Assembly (NCBI GenBank): GCA_016776505.1
Contig: JADHTG010000016.1
Location: 1 to 52,320 of the forward strand
Direction: 5' to 3'
Length of the DNA: 52,320 bases
From: Bacteroidota bacterium
GTDB taxonomy: Bacteria; Bacteroidota; Bacteroidia; CAILMK01; JAAYUY01
Each line of letters opens with the position of its first letter. Within the stretch, counting starts at the first letter, position 1. Of this stretch, positions 17,139-26,199 are shown one piece after another. The position numbers and the translations under genes are program-made. The notes under the pieces were generated by a model. That model did no database searches, was not told the origin of the DNA, and saw nothing but the letters and a program-made list of their open reading frames with translations.

Positions 17139-17631
17139 GGCTATTAGTTCTATTTAAGAATTACAAAAAATATTCAACATATGACTTACGAAAATTAGGA
17201 TTTGTTTTTATAGTACTTTCATTTACATATGTAGAATTAAACATACTTTTACAAATGCCAAATATAGCTTTTTATTTCATATTAAAATATCTTTATGTAA
17301 AAAAAACAAAATTTTCTGTTTAAACTTTTATTCAGATAGTACGTAAAAAATATTCAAAGATTCGGCTCGCTGTTTTCCATGCGATTGGATAGGATTTATC
17401 CAACTAGTCAAATAGATCCAGTAATGCGATCAACAGTGCCTGAGTTCGTATTCCAATCCTCTCCAGGCGTCAATTCAGTCCGGTGTTTAGTTGATGCAAA
17501 CTCTTTATTAAGTTTTTAGATACTGCTTGTCAATTTCTCAGATTGCAGAACTTCATTTTTATGAGGGTTTTGTGAGCATCTGATTTTTAATTAAATATAT
17601 TTTCCCTGAAAAAATTTTATAGTTTTGCAAA
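17139..17631. other. 493-base intergenic region between arsR and pyrE with two palindromes
   Basis: Divergent control region. TACATATGTA at 17224-17233 is a perfect 10-bp palindrome, and a second CATATG sits at 17178-17183, 45-48 bases closer to arsR. These are candidate ArsR sites. Further right, TTGGATA (17385-17391) and TATCCAA (17397-17403) form a 7-bp hairpin without a T-run. The stretch 17340-17580 is less AT-rich than the rest, which may mean decayed coding sequence, but no frame longer than about 25 codons looks real. Confidence 0.4.
17620..17627 (+). promoter_or_regulatory. Putative -7 promoter box for pyrE (leaderless or near-leaderless)
   Basis: TAGTTTTG matches TAnnTTTG and ends four bases before the pyrE ATG. 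Transcription would begin at or next to the start codon, giving a leaderless message. No -33 TTG at normal spacing is visible. Confidence 0.4.
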
Positions 17632-18273
17632 ATGGTTTATGATGAAAAAACAGGACAACAGGTTGCGAATATTCTGCTTGAAAGAAAAGCAGTTATTCTG
17701 AAACCATCAAACCCATTTACATGGGCATCCGGTTGGAAATCTCCAATTTATTGTGATAATAGAAAATTGTTGAGTTATCCGGAAGAAAGAACCTTTATAA
17801 AGCTTGCACTTTCGAAATTGATTAATTCTGTTTTTCCTGATTTCGATGCCGTGGTAGGCGTAGCTACTGCCGGGATAGCACATGCTGCTCTCATCGGTGA
17901 TTACACCGAAAAACCAATGGCTTATGCCCGGACAAAGGCAAAAGAGCATGGAACCAAAAGTCTGATAGAAGGAAATTTGGAGAAGGAACATAAAGTGGTT
18001 GTTGTAGAAGATCTGATCTCCACCGGAAAAAGCAGCATGCTTGTGGCAAATGGTGTGAAAGAGGCCGGATACCAGGTGCTGGGAATGATCGCTATTTTTT
18101 CTTATGGTTTTTCTATCGCTGAAGAGGCATCCAGGAATGCTGGAATTACTTTTTATACTCTTTGTGATTATAATTTGTTAATTGAGGAAGCAGTAAAGAT
18201 GAACTACATTCAGCATCATGAAGTGGAAGTGTTGAAAGAGTGGAGAAAGAATCCTGCTGAATGGGGTGTGTAA
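17632..18273 (+). CDS. pyrE: Orotate phosphoribosyltransferase
   Basis: Transfers phosphoribosyl from PRPP to orotate to form OMP in pyrimidine synthesis. The 213-residue protein has the substrate strand PFTWASGWKSPIYCDNRKLL near residues 28-47. AVVGVATAGIAHAA follows, then the mobile lysine loop ARTKAKEHGTK. The PRPP-binding motif VVVVEDLISTGKSS lies at about residues 122-135. Length is typical. No other pyr gene is adjacent, which is common in Bacteroidota. It converges on dtd with three bases between stops. Confidence 0.96.
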   Translation: MVYDEKTGQQVANILLERKAVILKPSNPFTWASGWKSPIYCDNRKLLSYPEERTFIKLALSKLINSVFPDFDAVVGVATAGIAHAALIGDYTEKPMAYARTKAKEHGTKSLIEGNLEKEHKVVVVEDLISTGKSSMLVANGVKEAGYQVLGMIAIFSYGFSIAEEASRNAGITFYTLCDYNLLIEEAVKMNYIQHHEVEVLKEWRKNPAEWGV

Positions 18274-18276
18274 ATT

Positions 18277-18729
18277 TTATTCCCTGGCTTTTGAATCAAT
18301 AATCAAAGTAACAGGACCATCATTGAAAAGGGCTACGTTCATCATGGCCCCAAATTCACCGGTTTTTACTTTTATACCACTGATTTTTTCTAATGATTTA
18401 ACAAACTGATTATATAAAGGAACTGCTGTATCTGGATGTGCTGCCCTGAGGTAAGAAGGTCTGTTTCCTTTTTTGGTACTTGCATGCAGAGTAAACTGGC
18501 TGACAACCATTAAATCTCCCTGAATTTCCCGGACTGAAAGATTCATCACCCCTGCATCATCATCAAAAACCCTCAGATTGCTGATTTTATGGCACAACCA
18601 CTCTATGTCTTCCGACTTATCAGCTTCCTCAATTCCAAGGAAAATCAACAATCCCTGGCTTATTTCTGAATGTAATTTATGGTCAATAACAACAGTACAC
18701 TTTTTAACTCTTTGAATTACAACACGCAT
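18277..18729 (-). CDS. dtd: D-aminoacyl-tRNA deacylase
   Basis: Hydrolyses D-aminoacyl-tRNA and mischarged Gly-tRNA(Ala), protecting translation. The 150 residues match the family: MRVVIQRVKKCTVVI start, the SQFTLHASTKKGNRPS segment (active-site SQFTL) and the C-terminal GAMMNVALFNDGPVTLIID block with the GP cis-dipeptide motif. It starts two bases after the rsgA stop, so the two genes form an operon. Confidence 0.96.
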   Translation of the reverse strand: MRVVIQRVKKCTVVIDHKLHSEISQGLLIFLGIEEADKSEDIEWLCHKISNLRVFDDDAGVMNLSVREIQGDLMVVSQFTLHASTKKGNRPSYLRAAHPDTAVPLYNQFVKSLEKISGIKVKTGEFGAMMNVALFNDGPVTLIIDSKARE

Positions 18730-18731
18730 TT

Positions 18732-19655
18732 TTATAAATTAAAATCATCCAGCATTTTTAAATAATTAACATACCTCTCATGAAGTATTAATCCTTTTTC
18801 AACTGCTTTAATGACAGCGCAATTGGGTTCGTTCAGGTGTAAACAATTGGTGAATTTGCAGGATGTGGCCAGTGGCTTAAATTCAGGGAAAAACAATCCC
18901 ACTTCAAATGCTTCAAAATCATATAAACCTAATTCTCTGATGCCAGGAGAATCAACCACATAAGTATTCTTATCCAGTTTGTACATTTCGTAAAAGGTAG
19001 TCCCGTGTTTTCCTTTATTTCTGGACTCAGACATCCTGGATATTTTTAATCCTAAACCGGGTTTAATGCAATTTAAAATGGTGCTTTTACCCACACCTGA
19101 TTGACCGGTAAACAGGCTGGTTTTTCCTCTCATGAATGTGGTCAGCTCGTCCACATGCAATCCGGTAATAGCACAAGTTGTAAAACAGCGATAGCCTAAA
19201 TGTGTATAAAGTTCCACTAAATCGTCTAAATAATCTTTATCGGATACTCCCAACAAGTCAATTTTATTAAATACAATCACCGGTGTAATCTCATAAGCCT
19301 GAATGATCACCAGGAAACGATCAATAAAAGCCGTAGAAATTTTTGGTGTTTTGATGGACGCTATGATAACAGCATAATCCAGGTTAGAAGCAATAATATG
19401 CGATTGCTTTGAAAGATTTGTTGCTTTGCGAACCAGGAAATTTTTGCGCTCAATAATTTCATCAATTACTGCATAACCCAATTTCTCATCTGCATAAAAA
19501 TAAACCCGATCACCCACTGCAATGGGGTTTGTGCTTTTTAGTTTGTCGAGACGGAATTTTCCTTTAATGCGGCATTCATAGCTATGATCATCTTTCGTAA
19601 GAACAGAATACCAGCTTCCGGTAGATTTAATAACAACACCTGTTTGTTTTTCCAA
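18732..19655 (-). CDS. rsgA: Ribosome small-subunit biogenesis GTPase RsgA
   Basis: Circularly permuted GTPase that acts in late 30S maturation. The 307 residues show an N-terminal OB domain followed by the permuted G motifs: G4 VIVFNKIDL near residue 130, G1 FTGQSGVGKSTILN near residue 180, and G3 VVDSPGIREL near 235. A C-terminal zinc knuckle follows, CKFTNCLHLNEPNCAV, with Cys, Cys, His, Cys ligands. It starts with MEKQTGVVIKS at 19655 and is followed immediately by dtd. Confidence 0.97.
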   Translation of the reverse strand: MEKQTGVVIKSTGSWYSVLTKDDHSYECRIKGKFRLDKLKSTNPIAVGDRVYFYADEKLGYAVIDEIIERKNFLVRKATNLSKQSHIIASNLDYAVIIASIKTPKISTAFIDRFLVIIQAYEITPVIVFNKIDLLGVSDKDYLDDLVELYTHLGYRCFTTCAITGLHVDELTTFMRGKTSLFTGQSGVGKSTILNCIKPGLGLKISRMSESRNKGKHGTTFYEMYKLDKNTYVVDSPGIRELGLYDFEAFEVGLFFPEFKPLATSCKFTNCLHLNEPNCAVIKAVEKGLILHERYVNYLKMLDDFNL

Positions 19656-19752
19656 GAGGATATATCATAAATGATTGATCAAAAATAGTCAAAATACCAC
19701 TATTTTGAAGGTTTAAAGCTAAAATGTCCGAACCAAGCATCATTAATTTTCA

Positions 19753-19760
19753 TACTTTTG
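19753..19760 (+). promoter_or_regulatory. Putative -7 promoter box for the TonB-dependent receptor
   Basis: TACTTTTG matches TAnnTTTG, 59 bases upstream of the ATG at 19820. This would give a leader of about 50 bases. No -33 element is clear. Confidence 0.4.
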
Positions 19761-19819
19761 CATGATTACAATATGTGCATTTATAAAGCGTTAAGTATTT
19801 CAATCCCTTTAAAGTAATA

Positions 19820-22333
19820 ATGAGAGTTGGAAAATTCATCATAAGCTGCCTTTTAAGCCTCATTGCATTTCATTCATTTGCACAGAAAAATACAGCCCTT
19901 GTTTATGGAAAAATAACCGACCTTAACAAGATTCCGGTTAAATATGTGAATATCACATGGGACAACAACACAAAGGGAACAATTTCTGATGAATCAGGTT
20001 ATTACGAAATTGAAATTCCGGCAAACAAAACAATCGAATTAAGTTTTTCTTATGTTAGAAAATCAAGCAGAATAACAATGGGTCCTCTGAAAGGAGGTTC
20101 GCGCTTTAAGAAAAATGTGACCCTGGATGTTTTTATTGAGGTGTCTCCATTTGAAGTGAAAGGAACTACCTACAAGGAGAAAAGCCTGATGCAGAAAGTG
20201 GACACTCGTGCCCTTGACATGCTTCCATCCACAGGGGAGAAAGTGATTGCAGTGATTAAAACCTTCCCTGGTGTTTCATCCTCTTCAGAACTGAGTTCCA
20301 GTTATTCTGTACGGGGAGGCAATTATGATGAGAATCTCGTCTATATAAATGACATTGAAATATACCGACCTTTTCTCATTCGCTCCGGTCAACAAGAAGG
20401 ATTGCCTATAATTAACTCTGATCTTGTGGAATCACTTAAATTTTCTGCTGGTGGTTTTGAAGCAAAATATGGCGATAAACTTTCTTCAGTTCTTGATATT
20501 AAATACAAGCAACCGAAAGAATTTGCCGGCAATGTAACCATCAATTTGCTTGGTGCATCGGCTCACCTGGAAGGGCGTTCAAAAAATCTCAGATTTAGCT
20601 ATTTAATGGGCGCCAGAAAAAGATCCACCAGATACCTGTTGAATACACTGGATACAAAAGGAGACTACAATACATCCTTCACTGACTTTCAATCTTATTT
20701 TACCTACCAGCTGAGTCCTGAAGTTCGACTGGATTATTTTTCTTATTTTGGCAGAAATTCATATAATCTAATTCCTGAAACCAAAGAAACATCATTTGGA
20801 ACACATGAACTCACTTTGAGACTGAAGGTTTATTTTGATGGACAGGAAGTAACTGCTTACGACAACTACCTGAATGCAATTACACTGAATATGAATCCCA
20901 AAGACAGCCTTGAAATGAAATTTATTGCCTCCGTTTACAATACGTATGAAACGGAGTATTTTGACATTCAGGGACAATATTGGTTAAACCAGGTGGACAC
21001 AGATCCAGGATCTGAGACATTTAACGATTCCATATTGAATCTGGGTGTGGGTACTTATTTGGATCATGCCAGGAACCGGCTCTATGCGGACATTTTCAGC
21101 CTGCAATTTAAATACAACCGCCAGTTTAAGAAGTCTGAACTGAAAATGGGTGTGCAGGCACAACATGAAAGAATAACAGATTATTTAAGAGAATGGAGAC
21201 TGATTGATTCTGCAGGTTATTCAATCCCTGTGGATCCGAAATTGCTGATCATGGACAGATTTCTTTCCTCCACAGTGGAGCTTAAATCCTTCAGGTACAG
21301 TGGGTATTTACAGAACACATTCATGCTCTCGGACTCAGGCAAGACCTATCTTACAGCTGGCTTTCGGACAAATTACTGGGATTATAATAATGAATTGAGC
21401 TTCACCCCTCGCATACAATTTGTAACGGAACCATTCAGAAAAGAGATATTGCGTGAATTAGCAAAAGGGACAGCAGACAGCAGTTTACAAAATAAGAAAA
21501 ATATCCAGTTTAAGGCAGCTTTGGGGATGTATTACCAACCTCCCTTCTATCGGGAGTTGCGCGACAGACAGGGTATTCTGAACCCGGAGATCAGGTCGCA
21601 AAAATCATATCAGGCAGTCATAGGAACAGATGTTTATTTCAGGATGTTTGGTAAAACATTCAAATGGATGACTGAAGCGTATTTTAAATACCTGACAGAT
21701 ATTATTCCTTATGATATTGAAGACATTCGTATTCGTTATTTTGCTAAAAACAATGCAGTGGGTTACGCAACTGGAATTGATATGCAGATCTATGGTGAAT
21801 TTGTGGGTAAACTTCCATCCTGGCTGAGTTTATCACTTTTAAAAACAATGGAGGATGTGGATGATGATTATTTCAGAAGATATGATTCTTCGGTTATGGA
21901 TTTTGTCACCGGTCCCCAAGGATTCATTCCCAGGCCAACTGACCAGCGATTCATGGCATCTATTTTATTCCAGGATTTCTTACCCAAAATACCTACCTCC
22001 AAAGTGCACCTGAATTTAGTCTATGGAACCTCTTTGCCGTTTGGCCCTCCACAATATCCTTATTTGCGAAATTTATTCAGGATGCGAGCCTATAAGCGTA
22101 TTGATATTGGATTTTCAAAGCTGCTTGTTTCAAGAAGTCTTGATTATCAAAGCAAAATAAAGTTCCTGAACCAATTTGAATCCATCTGGATCAGCGGAGA
22201 GATTTTCAATATGTTCGGATTTGAAAATGTGATCTCCTATTTCTGGATCAAAGATGTCAATAATAATATGTGGGGGGTACCCAATTACCTGACCCAGCGA
22301 AGGTTCAATGTAAGCATGACAGTCAAATTTTGA
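19820..22333 (+). CDS. TonB-dependent outer-membrane receptor with carboxypeptidase-like regulatory domain
   Basis: An 837-residue outer-membrane transporter energised by TonB. A signal peptide (about residues 1-21, ending SFAQ) precedes a carboxypeptidase-like regulatory domain at about 25-115 (ALVYGKITDLNKIPVKYVNI). The plug at about 125-225 contains IKTFPGVSSSSELSSSYSVRGGNYDENLVYINDIEI. The remainder is beta-barrel with alternating aromatic strands, ending in NVSMTVKF with a terminal Phe as expected for BAM targeting. No SusD-like lipoprotein follows, so it is not a classical polysaccharide utilisation locus. The ligand is unknown. The downstream DUF2809 gene overlaps its stop codon. Confidence 0.9.
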   Translation: MRVGKFIISCLLSLIAFHSFAQKNTALVYGKITDLNKIPVKYVNITWDNNTKGTISDESGYYEIEIPANKTIELSFSYVRKSSRITMGPLKGGSRFKKNVTLDVFIEVSPFEVKGTTYKEKSLMQKVDTRALDMLPSTGEKVIAVIKTFPGVSSSSELSSSYSVRGGNYDENLVYINDIEIYRPFLIRSGQQEGLPIINSDLVESLKFSAGGFEAKYGDKLSSVLDIKYKQPKEFAGNVTINLLGASAHLEGRSKNLRFSYLMGARKRSTRYLLNTLDTKGDYNTSFTDFQSYFTYQLSPEVRLDYFSYFGRNSYNLIPETKETSFGTHELTLRLKVYFDGQEVTAYDNYLNAITLNMNPKDSLEMKFIASVYNTYETEYFDIQGQYWLNQVDTDPGSETFNDSILNLGVGTYLDHARNRLYADIFSLQFKYNRQFKKSELKMGVQAQHERITDYLREWRLIDSAGYSIPVDPKLLIMDRFLSSTVELKSFRYSGYLQNTFMLSDSGKTYLTAGFRTNYWDYNNELSFTPRIQFVTEPFRKEILRELAKGTADSSLQNKKNIQFKAALGMYYQPPFYRELRDRQGILNPEIRSQKSYQAVIGTDVYFRMFGKTFKWMTEAYFKYLTDIIPYDIEDIRIRYFAKNNAVGYATGIDMQIYGEFVGKLPSWLSLSLLKTMEDVDDDYFRRYDSSVMDFVTGPQGFIPRPTDQRFMASILFQDFLPKIPTSKVHLNLVYGTSLPFGPPQYPYLRNLFRMRAYKRIDIGFSKLLVSRSLDYQSKIKFLNQFESIWISGEIFNMFGFENVISYFWIKDVNNNMWGVPNYLTQRRFNVSMTVKF

Positions 22334-22713
22334 AAAAAAGCCTTGTTTATATTGCTTTGGCTGCAGCAGCAGGTGTTTTGGGTTATTTGTCCAGGTGCTT
22401 TGCAGAAAACCTTCCTTTTTTCATTGCTGAATATGCTGGAGATACATTTTGGGCATTTGCTCTTTATTCCCTTATTAAATCCATATTTCCAAACTATCAT
22501 AAAGTAAAAACAGCTTTCGCCACTTACTTGATTTCCCTTTTAGTTGAAGTCTCACAATTATTTCATACCCCATGGATTGATAAAATCAGGCATACTTTTA
22601 TTGGTACATTTATCCTGGGTTTTGGTTTCCATTGGGAAGATTTGATCTGCTATGCAGCTGGGATTAGCCTTGCCCTGATCTGTGATTATTTGTTCTTCAC
22701 ACATGAAAATTAA
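22330..22713 (+). CDS. DUF2809 family membrane protein
   Basis: A small membrane protein with four hydrophobic segments and the DUF2809 pattern: GYLSRCFAENLPFFIAEYAGDTFWAFALY, then ISLLVEVSQLF and GTFILGFGFHWEDLICYAAG. The family has no assigned function. The frame is open from an ATG at 22270, but that start would overlap the receptor gene by 64 bases and add polar residues. A TTG at 22330 overlaps the receptor stop by four bases and begins MKKSLVYIALAA-like, so 127 residues from 22330 are preferred. The coupling suggests translation linked to the receptor. Its end overlaps by four bases the end of the convergent secreted protein. Confidence 0.8.
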   Translation: MKKSLVYIALAAAAGVLGYLSRCFAENLPFFIAEYAGDTFWAFALYSLIKSIFPNYHKVKTAFATYLISLLVEVSQLFHTPWIDKIRHTFIGTFILGFGFHWEDLICYAAGISLALICDYLFFTHEN

Positions 22714-23246
22714 TTTCTACAATGCTCTTCCAGTGATTTTACTAAAATCTTTGTATACACGACGTCCTCTTCAAATTTAAAAGGAAAATCGTCCTCAAAC
22801 GGAAAGCTTTCGAAAATGTAAAGTTCATTTTCGGGATCTAATTTTATTTCAACTGCTAGGGAAAGGCCAATAAAATCCGGATGGAGTTTTTTCAAATCAA
22901 GTATTTCGAACTCTTTTCCATCCTTTTTACATTTGCCCATAATCATACCGTAGGCCCCACCTACAATTTTCAGGCATTTTAGATCTGCAAGATTTTCAGA
23001 CTGATAGCTTTCTACGCTTGTCTTAATAGTTACCTTCCGGTTAATATCCCGATCAAAATAAGTATATACAGGAACATAAGGAAGTTCGGTAAACCAGCCA
23101 AATGTCTGAACTTGTTCTTCAATCCCATTATTGTTTACTTCATTATAGGCTAACAGGCACTTTTCGTAGGATTCGGGTGTCGTTTGGGCAATGATCAGGG
23201 TAGCACTAAGATGAAGTAAAAGTATGGAAAACAGGGCAGCTTTCAT
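22710..23246 (-). CDS. Secreted protein of unknown function
   Basis: A 178-residue protein with a clear signal peptide (MKAALFSILLLHLSATLIIAQ, cut after Ala-Gln). The mature part is acidic and mixed alpha/beta, with cysteines at SYEKC, LKCLKIV, GKCKKDG and near the C-terminus (EEHCRN). These could form disulfides if it is periplasmic. No domain is recognised. It lies downstream of menC by 62 bases on the same strand. Confidence 0.7.
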   Translation of the reverse strand: MKAALFSILLLHLSATLIIAQTTPESYEKCLLAYNEVNNNGIEEQVQTFGWFTELPYVPVYTYFDRDINRKVTIKTSVESYQSENLADLKCLKIVGGAYGMIMGKCKKDGKEFEILDLKKLHPDFIGLSLAVEIKLDPENELYIFESFPFEDDFPFKFEEDVVYTKILVKSLEEHCRN

Positions 23247-23308
23247 TTCTGAAAAATTTAATCAAAGATAATTCTAAAAATAGATTAGAAAAAATCTTGA
23301 AATTACAT

Positions 23309-24322
23309 TCAACTGAAATATAAATAACCCCTTGAAATCCGCAAATCTGAAGGAATGTTATTGCTGTATAACTGTCCTGTACCTAAGCCCTGGTGTATGT
23401 TGACAGGATAAGTACTAACCCATTGTGCAATAGCACTAAGACCAATATTGGATTCCAAGGCAGAGGTCGCCCACCATCCCACATTTCTTTCTTCAGCTAA
23501 TTTAATCCATGAATTTGATTCCTCAAATCCTCCCAGTAAGGATGGTTTAAGTATGATATACTGAGGTTTGATATGGTTGAGCAGGCGCAGCTTATCCTGA
23601 ACGCCAATGAGTTCCTCATCAAGGCAAACAGGCAGTGGTGTTTTTTCACACAGCTTTGCCATTTCATCCAACTGACCGGCAAAAATCGGTTGTTCAATCG
23701 AATGCAGATCTAAATTAGACAATCTCTTTAATTTTTCTAAAGCTTCATTATTATTAAAAGCACCATTTGCATCTGCCCGAAGAAGAAGTTCCCTGGCTGT
23801 AAATTCTTTTCTGATTTTCCTGATCAAATCCAGTTCATCTTCAAAATTATGGTCGCCAATTTTAAGCTTCAGGCAGCTATATCCACTTTCTAATTTTTCA
23901 ACAACCTGTTTTTTCATGAAGGCCAAATCTCCCATCCAGATGAGTCCGTTTATTGGAATTCCTTTTTTATTTAGGGTGAAATCAGTTTCATAAAGAATTC
24001 CATTTCCCCCCTTTTCCAATTCAATAAGAGCTATTTCCAAACCACATCTGACTGCAGGGAAATCAGATAAGTCGCTTTTAGGTGGGAGTGATTGGGATTG
24101 GTTAATTTCAGTGCATATTTCATCGATTTTGCTTTCAAGAATGCTTTCATTATCAATGCTTAAGCCTTTTATCGTAGAGCATTCACCAGTTGCAGTTATT
24201 CCTTTGTCAGAATCATGAATCGAAATGAAATAAGTAGGTTTTTCGTACAATTGGTCTCTGGATGTTTTTACTGCCTTTTTGAATTTCAGGATGTGTTTTT
24301 TATATGTAGCATGTATACTCAT
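23309..24322 (-). CDS. menC: o-Succinylbenzoate synthase (enolase superfamily)
   Basis: Dehydrates SHCHC to o-succinylbenzoate in menaquinone synthesis. The 337-residue protein has the muconate-lactonising subgroup signature. LKLKIGDHNFEDE supplies the catalytic KxK, LRADANGAF the first metal Asp, SIEQPI the metal Glu, CLDEELIG the third acidic ligand, and IILKPSLLGG the second catalytic Lys. A dipeptide epimerase has the same frame, but the length and the presence of menA in the same gene run favour MenC. It is the last gene of a tight set: the asparaginase stop is 7 bases upstream. The product would feed the quinone pool that a Qmo-type complex uses. Confidence 0.85.
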   Translation of the reverse strand: MSIHATYKKHILKFKKAVKTSRDQLYEKPTYFISIHDSDKGITATGECSTIKGLSIDNESILESKIDEICTEINQSQSLPPKSDLSDFPAVRCGLEIALIELEKGGNGILYETDFTLNKKGIPINGLIWMGDLAFMKKQVVEKLESGYSCLKLKIGDHNFEDELDLIRKIRKEFTARELLLRADANGAFNNNEALEKLKRLSNLDLHSIEQPIFAGQLDEMAKLCEKTPLPVCLDEELIGVQDKLRLLNHIKPQYIILKPSLLGGFEESNSWIKLAEERNVGWWATSALESNIGLSAIAQWVSTYPVNIHQGLGTGQLYSNNIPSDLRISRGYLYFS

Positions 24323-24329
24323 GGATAAA

Positions 24330-24818
24330 TCAGGCTTTCAGAAATTGACCACTTTCAGGATGTCTTTTAACCTCATCCCATCTAAAGATACATCCCTGCA
24401 TGGCAATAAAAACACCTGCTTCTTTTAGCTGAACCGCTCCGATCGCCAAACCAATATTGAGATCTGCATCTGAGTCCGAGAATTTTTCAGGTCGCATTGC
24501 ACCGGTCAATACCAAGGTTTTATGCTTAATTTTAGACAAGAATGACGCTGTTTCTATCATGCTGTCAGTTCCATGAGTGACAATTATTTTTTCATAAGGA
24601 CTTCTTTGAATCACATCAAAAAGCATTTCCCTGTCTTTTTCAGAGATGTCAAGACTATCCTTTTTTATAAGGGGAAGTATCTCATACTCAAATGATGGAT
24701 TCAGCTTTTTCATAATTCTGTCTATGGCTGGTTCGCTGATCTCAAAAGCATAGCCGCCTATGTTTTTCGGGTAATCCTTATCAATAGTGCCACCGGTTTG
24801 AATAAATAAAATTTTCAT
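24330..24818 (-). CDS. Short asparaginase-domain protein (N-terminal domain only)
   Basis: A 162-residue protein equal to the N-terminal domain of type I/II L-asparaginases, about half the usual length. The nucleophile region TGGTIDKDY is intact near residue 8, as is the HGTDSM motif (about 81-86), which holds the Thr-Asp pair, and TGAMRPEKFSDSDADLN with the catalytic Lys region. The C-terminal asparaginase domain is absent. The frame ends cleanly and the neighbours are in order, so it looks like a natural short family and not a truncation. It may be an amidohydrolase of altered specificity. It sits between the serpin (5-base gap) and menC (7-base gap). Confidence 0.82.
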   Translation of the reverse strand: MKILFIQTGGTIDKDYPKNIGGYAFEISEPAIDRIMKKLNPSFEYEILPLIKKDSLDISEKDREMLFDVIQRSPYEKIIVTHGTDSMIETASFLSKIKHKTLVLTGAMRPEKFSDSDADLNIGLAIGAVQLKEAGVFIAMQGCIFRWDEVKRHPESGQFLKA

Positions 24819-24823
24819 TGCCC

Positions 24824-26089
24824 TTATTTTGTAGGATCAAGCAGTTTGCCAATAAATAAAACACTGCTACTTTCTTTATCCTGAATCACAAATACAAATG
24901 GCCGGTTCGCATTGAAAATAATCTTATCAGGATTGAAACTTGTGCGCTCAACCATAATGACAGCTGTGGCACCTGCTGCTTCCGTGCCTTCCTCGTTTAC
25001 TTCAATAAATGCCTTATGAATTACCTTGTCTATTTTCAAATCCTTTTTACCTGTCATCCCTGAAAAATCCGCATCATTTGAAAATGCAAGAGGCATACCC
25101 ATGGAAGTTAGTTGCTCTTCCAGTGAAATACTGTATGTAAAACCAAAACGCGGGAGCAAAACCTCCATCGACGCTGCTTTCATCTTTCTGTGTAAAGAAT
25201 TGAAATAATCAAAGTTCAGTTTTTTTTCAAATGTCTTAATTGGAATCCCTTCTGAGGGAAGGAATATTTTCATAACGTATTTATCCCCTTCATAGGGCAA
25301 TTCAAGAATATGTGCGAAGGAATCTTTGTAATGCAGGAATGCTTCTTTGGGGTGATTCATAAAATCAGCCGAAACAGTGCTTCCATTCTCTAAATAAAAG
25401 TCAGCCACTTCTGTATGTTTTTTATCAAATGGAATTTTCCACTGTCCATAAAACCAGATGGCGTTTGTCAGAACCATGCGTGTTAAATCCGAAATAGCAT
25501 TTTCAGGAATAAGGTTGACGATTTTTTTGTTGGTGTTATCTTCTACCCATTTATTGATTTTAACCCTTGATTTTTCAGCCTGGTTCCTAAAATCCATATA
25601 ATTAAAACCTGAGCCATAATATTTTTGGCAGATCTTGTAATAATTGTCAAGAAAGCCATACTTTTCCTGCACCCAGAGAGCATTTGCTATTTTAAGATTG
25701 CTTCCGGATTGTTCGTCTGATGGATAAATATCAGTTAGCAGACTTTTAAAACTGGAATGAACCTGTGGCTGGTCCATTGAAAAATGCAAAGTTTTACTCA
25801 TCTGTTGCTCCGTTTCTCCTTTTGCCCCGGCATAGGTCATTGCCAAAGCAGATGAGATGCTAAAAGGAGAGAGGATGATGTTTTTATCAGTTTCCTTGCT
25901 TTGTTGAAAAAGCTCGAATGCAAAAGATGAATTCTCATAAATAATGTCGTAATCGCTATCTTCTATATAATCCTTTTCCCAAACTTCTTCATCCATATTT
26001 TCAATTTTTAATACTTGCGCTTTGTCTTTTTTGCAACAAGAGCTGAAAACAAAAAGTACAGCCACTAGCAATGTGATCGTCTGCTTCAT
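24824..26089 (-). CDS. Serpin-family protease inhibitor, lipoprotein
   Basis: A 421-residue serine protease inhibitor that traps proteases by inserting its cleaved loop into its main sheet. The N-terminus is a lipoprotein signal with FSSC lipobox-like sequence (Cys at about 18), so the protein should be anchored to a membrane. The serpin core spans about 55-420. It has NANRPFVFVIQD near the C-terminus and the hinge EEGTEAAGATAV of the reactive loop, where short side chains favour true inhibition. Counting from the hinge, P1 is Arg and P1' Thr, which predicts trypsin-like target proteases. Bacterial serpins are sporadic. It heads the group with the short asparaginase and menC. Confidence 0.92.
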   Translation of the reverse strand: MKQTITLLVAVLFVFSSCCKKDKAQVLKIENMDEEVWEKDYIEDSDYDIIYENSSFAFELFQQSKETDKNIILSPFSISSALAMTYAGAKGETEQQMSKTLHFSMDQPQVHSSFKSLLTDIYPSDEQSGSNLKIANALWVQEKYGFLDNYYKICQKYYGSGFNYMDFRNQAEKSRVKINKWVEDNTNKKIVNLIPENAISDLTRMVLTNAIWFYGQWKIPFDKKHTEVADFYLENGSTVSADFMNHPKEAFLHYKDSFAHILELPYEGDKYVMKIFLPSEGIPIKTFEKKLNFDYFNSLHRKMKAASMEVLLPRFGFTYSISLEEQLTSMGMPLAFSNDADFSGMTGKKDLKIDKVIHKAFIEVNEEGTEAAGATAVIMVERTSFNPDKIIFNANRPFVFVIQDKESSSVLFIGKLLDPTK

Positions 26090-26199
26090 CTTATTCTAAT
26101 TTTAATTCATAATTGAGTCAACACTTAATTTAATTTTGCCTGGAGAACAGATAAACATACCCTGATCTCAAAATGCTATTTTTAATATCGAATCCCATT

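Noticed and set aside
19820..22713. Polysaccharide utilisation locus
   Set aside because: A TonB-dependent receptor is present, but no SusD-like lipoprotein, glycoside hydrolase or regulator accompanies it.
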